Source: an uncultured Lachnospiraceae bacterium
GTDB lineage: Bacteria > Bacillota > Clostridia > Lachnospirales > Lachnospiraceae
Length of the DNA: 10,971 bases
Assembly (NCBI GenBank): GCA_937950565.1
Contig: CALFCS010000173.1
Coordinates: 1-10,971, forward strand
Direction: 5' to 3'
The position numbers were made by a program, and so were the translations under genes. The notes beneath the pieces are model-generated. The model worked only from the letters and a program-made list of their open reading frames with translations. It had not been told where the DNA came from and did not search any database. Positions 1-6,778 of this stretch are shown here, piece after piece. How positions within the stretch are numbered: position 1 is the stretch's first letter; each line of letters starts with the position of its first letter.

Positions 1-2
1 TA

Positions 3-233
3 GATTCAGTAAGTAAGGAAGAAATATTGGAGGAAATCAGCATGACGGAATTAGGGCAAATGATGATAAATAAAGGGAAAAAAGAAGGGCTCAAAGAAGG
101 AATTAAAGAAAATCGTTTAGAAATTGCCAAGAACCTGATTGGTCTTTTAGATGAACAGGTAATAGCGGAACGTACAGGGCTTTCCCTGGATGCAGTGAAA
201 GAGTTGAAAAATAACAGCACTTCTAAAGCTTAA
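3..233 (+). CDS. Rpn/PD-(D/E)XK transposase-like protein, C-terminal part (5' end outside window)
   Basis: The frame is open from the left edge, so this is the 3' end of a longer gene; the TTG at 27 and ATG at 42 need not be real starts. The visible 76 codons end in a pattern I recognise from the C-terminus of Rpn-family recombination-promoting nucleases (PD-(D/E)XK superfamily, about 280-300 aa): an ISMTELGQMMINKGKKEG segment, a Lys/Glu-rich GKKEGLKEGIKE helix, and a short EQVIAERTGLSLDAVKEL helix-turn-helix-like end. The nuclease core is not in view, so activity cannot be judged. The stop at 231-233 overlaps the end of the convergent flavodoxin gene by 11 bp, and no terminator separates them. 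Confidence 0.7.
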   Translation, partial: DSVSKEEILEEISMTELGQMMINKGKKEGLKEGIKENRLEIAKNLIGLLDEQVIAERTGLSLDAVKELKNNSTSKA

Positions 234-783
234 CATTTGGAATGTTGTGGATATATTCAACGATTGGCTGAATTGCAGCAGGGTTTGTGAAATCCATTTT
301 CTTTCCGTAGCTGTCGAGAAGCTGCAGATCTTCATTGCTTAGTTCAGAAGGGTCTTTCTTTAAAAGCATTTTGCGGAGCATGGACATCATGGCTTTGTGG
401 ACAAAGTTTAAGTGTGGATAGTCAATGCCGCCCCGCAGATGAAATATTTTCATGTTTTTCATCATTTCGGAGGGCAGAGTTTTAGACAGGGCTTCGCGGA
501 TATGGGATACGTTAACAGGTTCAGCCGGATCTGCCAGTCCGCAGGTGAACAGGATTATTTTTTTATCAGACAGAAGCTCCCAGTTCTGGATGAGCAGCCG
601 GATTCCGCTTACTCCGCCCGCATACAGACCGCCGCCATAGATGATGATATCGTATTTCTTGAAATCTTTTGGACAAAAGTTCTTTTTTTCAAATATTGGG
701 CAGGAGAGTGCCCCTGCAATCCACTGTGCATAACGTTTGGTAGAACCGTATTTGGATTCAAATATTACAACTGTCTGATTCAT
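223..783 (-). CDS. Flavodoxin-domain protein (HemG/flavodoxin-like, FMN-binding)
   Basis: A 186-aa single-domain protein. An N-terminal beta strand (VVIFES) runs into an FMN phosphate loop, S10-KYGS-T15, followed by the GGGLYAGGVSG loop at about residues 50-60, the pattern of flavodoxin-domain proteins related to protoporphyrinogen oxidase HemG. It is probably a cytoplasmic FMN-dependent electron carrier or small reductase; the partner is unknown. I chose ATG 783 over the upstream in-frame ATG at 849 because AAGGGAG lies about 8 nt before it, and the extra 22 residues are poorly conserved-looking leader. It is divergent from the TetR-type gene at 961, and inverted repeats between them suggest control by that regulator. 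The 3' end overlaps the convergent Rpn tail. Assignment to the flavodoxin fold is solid; the HemG-like role is inference. Confidence 0.8.
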   Translation of the reverse strand: MNQTVVIFESKYGSTKRYAQWIAGALSCPIFEKKNFCPKDFKKYDIIIYGGGLYAGGVSGIRLLIQNWELLSDKKIILFTCGLADPAEPVNVSHIREALSKTLPSEMMKNMKIFHLRGGIDYPHLNFVHKAMMSMLRKMLLKKDPSELSNEDLQLLDSYGKKMDFTNPAAIQPIVEYIHNIPNVKL

Positions 784-827
784 ATTAAAAACTCCCTTAA
801 AAATATATGTGATATTGGGCTCAAAAG

Positions 828-849
828 GTGCCATGGAATAAAATGGCAC
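828..849. promoter_or_regulatory. Inverted repeat, candidate operator in flavodoxin 5' region
   Basis: GTGCCAT (828-834) and ATGGCAC (843-849) are perfect 7-bp arms around an 8-nt spacer. The repeat sits just downstream of the predicted minus-strand transcription start and upstream of the flavodoxin ribosome site. The 11-mer AAAATGGCACA (840-850) recurs with one change as the complement of 934-944, next to the TetR-type gene. Binding by the TetR-type product is inference. Confidence 0.4.
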
Positions 850-870
850 ACTTGTGTCTTTTCTGTATTT

Positions 871-899
871 ATCATATACTGATGAATGAGATAAATCAA
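871..899 (-). promoter_or_regulatory. Sigma-A-like promoter of flavodoxin gene
   Basis: On the minus strand TTGATT (899-894) and TATGAT (876-871) are separated by exactly 17 nt. Transcription would begin near 864, giving a leader of about 80 nt that contains the 828-849 inverted repeat. Confidence 0.6.
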
Positions 900-927
900 G
901 ATGCGAAAGGAAAGTGCTACAAACAAC

Positions 928-944
928 AAAATGTGTGACATTTT
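928..944. promoter_or_regulatory. 17-bp palindrome, candidate operator before TetR-type gene
   Basis: AAAATGT-GTG-ACATTTT is a perfect 7-bp-arm inverted repeat with a 3-nt centre, ending 9 nt before the TetR-type ribosome site. Size and symmetry fit a TetR-family operator used for autoregulation. One half-site resembles the 840-850 half-site near the flavodoxin gene, so one protein could act on both genes. Confidence 0.5.
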
Positions 945-960
945 AATAGAGATGGGGTGA

Positions 961-1524
961 ATGCAGATGAACGGACATCAAAGACAAAGGGAACAGTCAG
1001 GACAGATGATAGAAGAAGCGTTATTTTCTTTGTTGGAGGAGAAAAAGTTTGAGGAAATTACGGTTTCAGAAATTGCGGAACGGGCGGATGTGGCAAGAAG
1101 AACTTTCTATAGATTGTATGAAAGAAAAGAAGAGGTTCTCCATGGATATTTTCAACGATTATGTAAAGAGTATCAAAATTCATATCCGACATTGAGGGGA
1201 TATGATTTAAAGCAGATAGCGGAAGATTTTTTTGGTTTTTGGTATTTACACAGGGAGATACTTTTGCATAAATGTGGATTGGAGGAGATGCTTTATCATG
1301 AAATTCGATGTGCGGCTGTTGCTGTTGTAAGTAGCCGTACCGGAGACAATATATCAAGCAGGGATGAGGACATGGAATATTTTGCATGCTATTCTACCGG
1401 AGGTTTTCTAATGCTGCTTGACCGCTGGATTTCGGGTGGAATGAAAGAATCACCACAAGTATATGCAGAAAATGTTAGCAGTGCGCTCTTGAAATTTATT
1501 GGATTTTCTCAGAAAGAAGGTTGA
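961..1524 (+). CDS. TetR/AcrR-family transcriptional regulator
   Basis: A 187-aa protein with an N-terminal TetR-type DNA-binding domain: a first helix rich in Glu and Leu (about 14-28), then EITVSEIAERADVARRTFY, the tetra-helical HTH, and RLYERKEEVL closing it at about residue 60. The remaining 125 residues should be the helical dimerisation and ligand domain, which I cannot assign to a subfamily. GGGGTG at 954-959 gives better spacing to the in-frame ATG at 967, so the protein may really start two codons later. It is divergent from the flavodoxin gene, the classic layout of a local TetR repressor and its target, and a perfect palindrome (928-944) lies just upstream. The stop is immediately before the MerR-type promoter of the next gene, so the two regulators are probably separate units. 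Confidence 0.88.
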   Translation: MQMNGHQRQREQSGQMIEEALFSLLEEKKFEEITVSEIAERADVARRTFYRLYERKEEVLHGYFQRLCKEYQNSYPTLRGYDLKQIAEDFFGFWYLHREILLHKCGLEEMLYHEIRCAAVAVVSSRTGDNISSRDEDMEYFACYSTGGFLMLLDRWISGGMKESPQVYAENVSSALLKFIGFSQKEG

Positions 1525-1551
1525 CTCCTACGTTACGTAATAGTGTATGAT
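1521..1551 (+). promoter_or_regulatory. MerR-type promoter with 19-bp spacer and dyad
   Basis: TTGACT (1521-1526) and TATGAT (1546-1551) are 19 bp apart, the overlong spacing typical of promoters activated by MerR proteins through DNA distortion. The spacer holds an interrupted dyad at 1524-1544 whose core TACGT-T-ACGTA is perfect (8 of 10 pairs overall). It drives the MerR-type gene itself and points to autoregulation. Confidence 0.75.
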
Positions 1552-1576
1552 GAACCTACACGGGAGGGAAAAGAAG

Positions 1577-2323
1577 ATGAGGACAGTAAATGAAGTGAGC
1601 AAACTGGCAGGAGTAAGTATACGTACTCTGCAGTATTATGATAAAATCGGACTTTTGCATCCGACGGGATATACGGAGTCGGGTTACCGGCTGTATGACG
1701 ATGCGGCTATGGAAAGGCTTCAGCAGATTTTGCTGTTCCGGGAGTTGGAATTTCCTTTAAAAGAGATCAGGCAGATTCTGGATGCTCCGGATTTTGATCG
1801 GAGGCTTGCTTTAGAGCAGCAGATTGAAATGCTGGAAATGAAGAAGGAACATTTGGAAAAGCTGATTTTGCATGCCCGTGAAATACAACAGAAAGAGGTG
1901 AAAATATTGGATTTTACTGCATTTGATACAAGAGAACTGGACGCATATGCAAAAGAGGCAAAAGAAGCATGGGGAAAATCGCCGGAATATCAGGAATTTG
2001 AAGAGAGGCAGAAGAAATGGACTGGAAGCGACGGCAAAGAAATAAGTAAGAAGATGATGGAAATTTTCGTCGGATTTGGTAAGTTGAAGGATTTGCAGGC
2101 TTCAGATGAGAAGGCTCAGAACAAAGTGAAGGAGCTGCAGGATTATATTACTGCACATTATTATACTTGTAATTTGGATATTCTTCGCTCCCTTGGAAAG
2201 ATGTATTCCGGAGACAGTCGGTTTACGGAAAATATTGATGCTGCAGGAGGGCAGGGAACAGCTCATTTTGTTACGGAGGCCATTGAGATTTATTGTGACA
2301 GTCAGAAAGAGGGAGCGATGTAA
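1577..2323 (+). CDS. MerR-family regulator with TipAS ligand-binding domain
   Basis: A 248-aa protein. Residues 1-70 form a MerR winged helix (TVNEVSKLAGVSIRTLQYYD, then GYRLYDDAAMERLQQI), residues about 72-110 a coiled-coil dimerisation helix, and residues about 127-245 match the TipAS antibiotic-recognition domain, including SRFTENID and the C-terminal AIEIYC helix. TipAL-type proteins activate their own gene and resistance functions when a compound such as a thiopeptide binds the C-terminal domain; the ligand here is unknown. The start at 1577 is preferred over an in-frame ATG at 1547 because that codon lies inside the -10 element and GGGAGGGA precedes 1577. The promoter has the 19-bp MerR-type spacing. 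No obvious target gene follows in the same direction, so it may control itself and distant genes. Confidence 0.88.
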   Translation: MRTVNEVSKLAGVSIRTLQYYDKIGLLHPTGYTESGYRLYDDAAMERLQQILLFRELEFPLKEIRQILDAPDFDRRLALEQQIEMLEMKKEHLEKLILHAREIQQKEVKILDFTAFDTRELDAYAKEAKEAWGKSPEYQEFEERQKKWTGSDGKEISKKMMEIFVGFGKLKDLQASDEKAQNKVKELQDYITAHYYTCNLDILRSLGKMYSGDSRFTENIDAAGGQGTAHFVTEAIEIYCDSQKEGAM

Positions 2324-2385
2324 CATCAGGAATATATGGAAATTTGATTCTAATACTTTTTGTATATCTTTGATTAAATTCTATC

Positions 2386-2637
2386 CTATACCACCAAATT
2401 AAGATTACCTGCTTGATTCATAAAATCACGCAGGTTTTCTATATACTTATATGGTGCATACTCTGAATATATCTCCGGATCGTCTAGTATTACAATCTGC
2501 ACATCTTTAGCGCGAATTGCCTCTAATGTATTCGGGACATTACTTGCTTCATTCAAATTTTTACATTTATACGCAATGCATCCTGGTTCATCAAATTTCT
2601 TTGCAATAATATAAAACCGATTATTATCTGTTACCAT
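2386..2637 (-). CDS. Small protein, partner of RelA/SpoT-like gene (resembles DUF6718); candidate antitoxin
   Basis: An 83-aa protein starting MVTDNNRFYIIAKKF. ATG 2637 is chosen over the in-frame GTG at 2646 because AAAGGAAG ends 8 nt before it and overlaps the GTG. It looks like a compact mixed alpha/beta fold with a central EAIRAKDVQIVILDDPEIYSE stretch and no signal peptide or membrane segment. From memory it resembles the uncharacterised family DUF6718, but I cannot confirm this. Its start overlaps the end of the RelA/SpoT-like gene by 14 bp, so the two are almost certainly co-translated. By analogy with toxSAS operons, where a small protein neutralises a toxic synthetase, it could be the antitoxin; that is inference from position only. 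Codon use is AT-rich like its partner and unlike the flanking genes. Confidence 0.75.
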   Translation of the reverse strand: MVTDNNRFYIIAKKFDEPGCIAYKCKNLNEASNVPNTLEAIRAKDVQIVILDDPEIYSEYAPYKYIENLRDFMNQAGNLNLVV

Positions 2638-3238
2638 TATATTCACTTCCTTTACTTTTTGACTGGATCAACGCATGCAGTTCCTTTTCAAATTCTTTTT
2701 CTGTACATATATCTCCATGCCTATATTTATTATACAAAATTCTACCGATCTCTGCATCCCAATATTTATAAACTAATTTATGGCTCCAAATATTAAATTG
2801 GTAGTCTTTTGCACACCATAATTGAATTTCTATAGGATATGCCAAATTATCTCTTTGATAATATAAATGTATTGCCCTATATCCATCATCAATTTTCTTT
2901 CCATTTCTCAAATTAACTACTCGGAAATAATCCGGATACTCTTCTGGATATTCTTCAAAATGCAAACGAAATCCCAAAATATCATTAAAACATTGTTTAA
3001 AGCCACCTCCAGTTCGTAAGGTCTTTTCATATTTTCTCATTATTGAGTCTTCACTTTTAAACCGAGAACCTATTAAATTTTCTTGGGTGACAATATTTGT
3101 ATATTCTGAACGATATTTATTAATATCTGATAGAATATCATCCAGAGATGTTTTCCGTAAGGATATCTGTTTAAGACTCTGTCCCAACGAGCTTTTATAT
3201 GAAAGTTTATCTAATATTTCTTTGGATATAAATTTCAT
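2624..3238 (-). CDS. Single-domain RelA/SpoT-like nucleotidyltransferase (small alarmone synthetase or toxSAS-like)
   Basis: A 204-aa protein, the usual size of small alarmone synthetases, with no hydrolase or regulatory domain. The synthetase motifs appear in order: R59-F-K61-S-E-D-S65-I-M-R-K69 (substrate-binding basic loop), FND86-ILGFR91 (metal-binding Asp), DDGY120-R121-AIH124 (base-stacking Tyr), and YPIE137-IQ139 (catalytic Glu), so it looks catalytically intact. The family moves pyrophosphate from ATP to GDP/GTP or, in toxSAS toxins such as FaRel2, PhRel2 and CapRel, to the tRNA 3' CCA end or makes toxic (pp)pApp. Which applies cannot be told from sequence alone. AAAGGTGG precedes ATG 3238. 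It overlaps a small downstream gene by 14 bp, a toxin-antitoxin-like arrangement, and sits in an AT-rich island beside tRNA genes, which suggests transfer. A housekeeping synthetase is the alternative. Confidence 0.85.
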   Translation of the reverse strand: MKFISKEILDKLSYKSSLGQSLKQISLRKTSLDDILSDINKYRSEYTNIVTQENLIGSRFKSEDSIMRKYEKTLRTGGGFKQCFNDILGFRLHFEEYPEEYPDYFRVVNLRNGKKIDDGYRAIHLYYQRDNLAYPIEIQLWCAKDYQFNIWSHKLVYKYWDAEIGRILYNKYRHGDICTEKEFEKELHALIQSKSKGSEYNGNR

Positions 3239-3311
3239 TATTTATCCACCTTTTCTTTTTGTTTCATCTGACACTTCTTATCCTATTCTCTACATTCCCA
3301 GTTTCATTTAA

Positions 3312-3476
3312 TATACATATATTCAAAAATTGCATAAAGAGAAAATTTCTGAACGTTTAACAGGAATATTGATATCACCAACTGTACCAAATGAAAACAG
3401 TACATTAGAACGAGTGTTAGAATGTCAGACAAAAGACGGTTTCCATTGTATGAGTATTGACATAAATTATATATAA
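3312..3476 (+). pseudogene. Possible coding remnant in otherwise gene-free AT-rich stretch
   Basis: Between the RelA/SpoT-like gene and the tRNA terminator (3239-3478) I see no complete gene. One plus-strand frame is open for 54 codons from 3312 to the TAA at 3474-3476 and reads like protein (ERLTGILISPTVPNENSTL and onward), but the only ATG is at 3450, and the TTG at 3330 has no ribosome site. It may be the tail of a broken gene. I do not recognise the sequence, and chance is a real alternative. Confidence 0.2.
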
Positions 3477-3478
3477 AA

Positions 3479-3514
3479 ATATCGAAATCCTCCATTTTAC
3501 AAGGATTCCGATAT
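3479..3514 (-). terminator. Rho-independent terminator of the tRNA operon
   Basis: Arms 3479-3491 and 3502-3514 pair over 13 bp with one G-U pair and a 10-nt loop. On the minus strand the stem is followed by ATTTTTAT. It lies 15 nt past the 3' end of tRNA-Pro. Confidence 0.75.
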
Positions 3515-3528
3515 TCTTAATAAAAAAG

Positions 3529-3602
<74 letters not shown>

Positions 3603-3610
3603 AAAAGTAA

Positions 3611-3633
3611 CCGGATACTTTATTAGTATCCGG
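3611..3633. other. Perfect hairpin between the two tRNA genes
   Basis: CCGGATAC (3611-3618) and GTATCCGG (3626-3633) form an 8-bp stem with a 7-nt loop in the 47-nt spacer between tRNA-Gln and tRNA-Pro. On the minus strand it is followed by only a weak T-rich stretch (TTACTTTTC). It could be a processing signal in the shared precursor or a partial terminator. Confidence 0.5.
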
Positions 3634-3649
3634 CGCCCCTGCCAAGGAA

Positions 3650-3721
3650 CTACGGAAAAGGGACTTGAACCCCTACTAACAGAGTCAGAGTCTGCTGTGC
3701 TGCCAATTACACCATTCCGCA
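3650..3721 (-). tRNA. tRNA-Gln (anticodon CTG)
   Basis: A 72-nt cloverleaf beginning TGCGGAATGGTGTAATTGGC. The acceptor pairs with TTCCGTA through one G-T pair, the discriminator is G, and anticodon stem GCAGA/TCTGT closes loop CTCTGAC, giving anticodon CTG for CAG. The T arm has GGTTCAAGTCC. CCA is not encoded. It is first in the unit, about 15 nt past the predicted transcription start. Confidence 0.93.
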
Positions 3722-3743
3722 ATGTTTCTAGCGAACATGTATT

Positions 3744-3771
3744 ATTATATCAGCTTTTTTCTAAAAATCAA
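3744..3771 (-). promoter_or_regulatory. Promoter of the tRNA-Gln/tRNA-Pro operon
   Basis: On the minus strand TTGATT (3771-3766), a 16-nt spacer and a consensus TATAAT (3749-3744) precede tRNA-Gln, placing the start near 3736. Confidence 0.7.
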
Positions 3772-3899
3772 GTGTTTTTTTAAACTTTTTAAAAAATCTG
3801 CCAGCGGCTTGGGAGGGAAAAGAGATTGGCGGATTTGAGGCAATACTAAAAAACCTTAAAAAGTATAGTTTTCGCCCTTAAAATCTATTTTTTGTAGGG

Positions 3900-3928
3900 T
3901 TGAAGCAATTGAGAAAAATTTTTATAAT
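3900..3928 (+). promoter_or_regulatory. Promoter of the SLH-esterase gene
   Basis: TTGAAG (3900-3905), a 17-nt spacer and TATAAT (3923-3928) give a good sigma-A-like promoter and a leader of about 50 nt. Confidence 0.65.
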
Positions 3929-3985
3929 AAAATAAATATGCTTTGCTATTCAAAATAGAAAAAGAAGAAATAAGGAGGGAGAAGG

Positions 3986-6766
3986 ATGAAGAGGAAAGCG
4001 ATTATAAGAAATTGTATTGCCAGCGTACTGATGGCAGTGGCACTCTTAAGTTCAAATGTTTCTGTGGCTCAGGCTGCTTCTGCCGGTACGGATACGACGG
4101 CAGCGCAGGAAGAAACGAAGACTCGGGTAACAGATGTATTTGAAGACGTAAGTGTAGGTGCGTGGTATGAGAAAAATGTGCAGTACGTGTATGACAATGA
4201 GATTATGAAGGGGACAGATGCATCTCATTTCAGACCAGATGATCCTTTGGCAAGGGCGCAGTTTGCAATTATTATCTGGCGTATGAACGAATCGCCGGAG
4301 ATGAAATATGAGAAGAAATTTCCGGATGTAGAAAAGGGTGTATGGTACACAGATGCAATTCTCTGGGCGGCAGGTACAGGAGTTGTGAAAGGCTATTCTG
4401 ATACTGGATATTTCGGACCGGCGGACAATATTAACCGTGAGCAGATGGCAGTTATGATGTATCGTTATGCAGAGTTTCTTGGATACGATACAAGTGCTTC
4501 CGGAAGTCTTGATAAATTTAAAGATGCGGCATCTGTAAATGCATTTGCAAAGGAAGCCTTTAAATGGGCGGTCGGAAAGAAAATTATCACAGGAAAATAT
4601 GAAGAGACTGTGCTTGACCCGCAGGGAAATGCGACAAGGGCAGAATGTGCAGCAATTGTACAAAGATTTTTGAATGTTGTAGAGTCAGATAAACCGGATG
4701 ATCCGAAACCGGACAATCCGGATGACCCGACACCAGACAACCCGGATGATCCGACACCAGATGACCCGGATAAGCCGATTTCACCGGACGAATATATGGA
4801 AGCAGTTCGCGGACTCATGACAGAAAAGGAAGCTTATGGAATTACAGATGAGGTGGCAGGAGTTGATTATGGAACACTGAAAAAATATACTTATTACTCC
4901 AGAACGGCAGAAAGAAATACGAATGTAAATGTGCTGCTTCCTGCCGGCTATTCCGAAGATGAGGAATATCCGGTGCTCTATATGCTTCATGGATATTGGG
5001 GAACGGAAGATTCTCTGCTTGATGCAGGCGATCCGTCTCTTCGCATTAAGCAGATTATCGGAAACCTTACCGCACAGGGAAAAGCTGAAAAAATGATTGT
5101 TGTATTCCCTTATATTTATTGTAGTAAAGATAAGCTGGCATGCGACGGAATGAATCTTGAGAATTCATTGAATTACGATAATTTTATCAATGATCTTACG
5201 ACAGATTTGATGCCGTATATAGAAGAAAACTTTGCAGTTGCAACAGGAAAAGAGAACACTGCAATTACCGGATTTTCTATGGGTGGAAGAGAATCGCTTT
5301 TCATCGGCCTTACAAGAACGGATTTATTTGGTTATATTGGGGCAGTATGTCCGGCGCCGGGACTGACTCCGGGGGAGGATCTGGGTGCACATCCGGGACA
5401 GCTGAAAGAAGATGAACTGGTTGTTGACAGTGAAAAAGGAGATCCGTACCTGATTATGGTCAGTGCGGCGGTAAATGATGGTGTGGTAGGAAATGCTCCG
5501 CAGAATTACCATGCAATCCTGACAAGAAACGGAGTAAATCATGTATGGCATACTGTGTCAGACGGCGGGCACGACGGAGTCAGCATAAGACCGCATGTAT
5601 ATAATTTTGTCCGCTCTATTTTCAAAAAGGAATTTGAGAAAATAGACCCGGAGGTAAATGAGTGGGACAATTATCAGGAGACAGACAGCGAACAGATGCA
5701 GGCATTTTATAAAGATGCAATCTATAATATGGGAAATACCTCCAGATTGTGCAGTAAGATAAAAAAAGCGCAAAAGGGAGAGCAGGTTAAGGTTGCTTAT
5801 CTTGGCGGCTCGATTACAGAAGGTGTCGGACTGACAGATACCTGTTATGCGTATCGCTCTTACAAGTATTTTGCAGATACCTTTGGAACCGGAAGCAATG
5901 TAGAGTACATAAATAAGGGACTTTCCGGAACATCTTCAGCAGTAGGTTTGATTCGTGCACAATATGATATCCTGAATGATAAACCGGATGTCATCTTTAT
6001 CGAATTTTCTGTGAATGACCATCCGGAGGAATTGTATAAGAAGAGTTTTGAAGGGCTGGTAAAGCAGTGCTTGTCACAGGAAAATAATCCGGCAGTGATT
6101 ATTTTGATTAATCGTTCCAGAAGTGGTTATTCGATGAAAGAGCAGATGGCAAAAGTTGGTAAGAATTATAATGTTCCGGTTCTCAGTATGGATGATTCTC
6201 TGACAAAAGCATTTAATTCCGGTTTGCTGAAGACGGATGATTATTTTACGGATGAATATCATCCGCATGCAGAAGGCGGCAAGCTGATTGCAGATACGAT
6301 TGCATACTACTACCGTCAGGCATTAAAAACAGAAAATCAAAGTGATGAATATAAGATACCGAATACAACTGTTTATGGTACAGAATATGCAACTGCAACA
6401 CTTGCACCGCCGTGGGAACTTCAGGATGTAGTGAATGGTTCATTTAAAGAAAGCTCTGATAATTATCGGTTCCCATATGGATGGAAATTTGAAAAGGGAA
6501 GTAATAATACTCCGATGACCTTTAAGGCATCCGGAAAGGGAATCTTTATCCTGTTCCAGTCAAATCAAAATGATGCATTTGGTAATCTGAAGGTGACGGT
6601 TAACGGAAAAACCTCTGTCATCAGCGGAAAGCGGAATTATGCATGGGGCGGACCGGATACAGAGATTGCCTATATTCAGGATACAAGCGGTACACTGGAT
6701 GTTTCGATATGTATGGAAAATGCAAATACAGAATTCTCAATCTGGGGAATTGGTGTAATAAAATGA
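3986..6766 (+). CDS. Surface-anchored SLH protein with CE1-like esterase and SGNH hydrolase domains
   Basis: A 926-aa secreted protein. Residues 1-30 form a signal peptide (KRK start, hydrophobic core, VAQA-A cleavage). Three SLH modules lie at about 50-92, 111-155 and 175-228, ending ARAQFA, REQMAVMMYRYA and TRAECAAIV; such modules bind cell-wall polymers. An acidic Asp/Pro repeat linker spans 235-264. Residues about 285-552 are a CE1-like alpha/beta hydrolase: HG at 335-336, nucleophile Ser431 in GFSMGG, probable Asp498 and His529 in GGHDG. Residues about 600-780 are an SGNH hydrolase: Ser609 in GGSITEG, Gly648, Asn677 in FSVND, and D756-EYH759. About 800-926 look like a beta-rich, perhaps carbohydrate-binding tail. 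Both active sites appear complete, so it probably removes acetyl or feruloyl groups from polysaccharide at the cell surface; the substrate is inference. AAGGAGGG precedes ATG 3986. A promoter and terminator make it a single-gene unit. Confidence 0.92.
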   Translation: MKRKAIIRNCIASVLMAVALLSSNVSVAQAASAGTDTTAAQEETKTRVTDVFEDVSVGAWYEKNVQYVYDNEIMKGTDASHFRPDDPLARAQFAIIIWRMNESPEMKYEKKFPDVEKGVWYTDAILWAAGTGVVKGYSDTGYFGPADNINREQMAVMMYRYAEFLGYDTSASGSLDKFKDAASVNAFAKEAFKWAVGKKIITGKYEETVLDPQGNATRAECAAIVQRFLNVVESDKPDDPKPDNPDDPTPDNPDDPTPDDPDKPISPDEYMEAVRGLMTEKEAYGITDEVAGVDYGTLKKYTYYSRTAERNTNVNVLLPAGYSEDEEYPVLYMLHGYWGTEDSLLDAGDPSLRIKQIIGNLTAQGKAEKMIVVFPYIYCSKDKLACDGMNLENSLNYDNFINDLTTDLMPYIEENFAVATGKENTAITGFSMGGRESLFIGLTRTDLFGYIGAVCPAPGLTPGEDLGAHPGQLKEDELVVDSEKGDPYLIMVSAAVNDGVVGNAPQNYHAILTRNGVNHVWHTVSDGGHDGVSIRPHVYNFVRSIFKKEFEKIDPEVNEWDNYQETDSEQMQAFYKDAIYNMGNTSRLCSKIKKAQKGEQVKVAYLGGSITEGVGLTDTCYAYRSYKYFADTFGTGSNVEYINKGLSGTSSAVGLIRAQYDILNDKPDVIFIEFSVNDHPEELYKKSFEGLVKQCLSQENNPAVIILINRSRSGYSMKEQMAKVGKNYNVPVLSMDDSLTKAFNSGLLKTDDYFTDEYHPHAEGGKLIADTIAYYYRQALKTENQSDEYKIPNTTVYGTEYATATLAPPWELQDVVNGSFKESSDNYRFPYGWKFEKGSNNTPMTFKASGKGIFILFQSNQNDAFGNLKVTVNGKTSVISGKRNYAWGGPDTEIAYIQDTSGTLDVSICMENANTEFSIWGIGVIK
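4688..4777 (+). repeat. 24-bp tandem repeat encoding the Asp/Pro linker
   Basis: Units at 4688-4711, 4712-4735, 4736-4759 and a partial 4760-4777 encode variants of the octapeptide DNPDDPTP. They differ mostly at third codon positions. The linker separates the SLH anchor from the esterase, and copy number probably varies between strains. Confidence 0.85.
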
Positions 6767-6778
6767 GACAAGGGACAA

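Noticed and set aside
412..882. 156-codon plus-strand open frame opposite the flavodoxin gene
   Set aside because: It is a shadow of the flavodoxin coding strand, with no ribosome site and Cys/Phe-rich, non-protein-like composition.
1547..1576. Upstream in-frame ATG extension of the MerR-type gene
   Set aside because: The codon lies inside the -10 hexamer and would not be in the transcript; the ribosome site fits 1577.
2327..3369. CAGGAATAT at 2327-2335 and 3361-3369 as possible target-site repeats around the AT-rich island
   Set aside because: A 9-bp match over 1 kb of AT-rich DNA is near chance, and no copy of the tRNA 3' end that would mark an integration site is present.
3794..3836. Inverted repeat (AAATCTGCCA / TGGCGGATTT) followed on the minus strand by a T-run, considered as a terminator
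   Set aside because: The loop is 23 nt with one mismatch pair and no minus-strand gene lies upstream, so it has no transcript to stop. It could insulate the tRNA promoter, but evidence is thin.
4688..4777. Regular short repeats considered as a CRISPR-like array
   Set aside because: The units are contiguous, in frame, and encode a Pro/Asp linker; there are no spacers.
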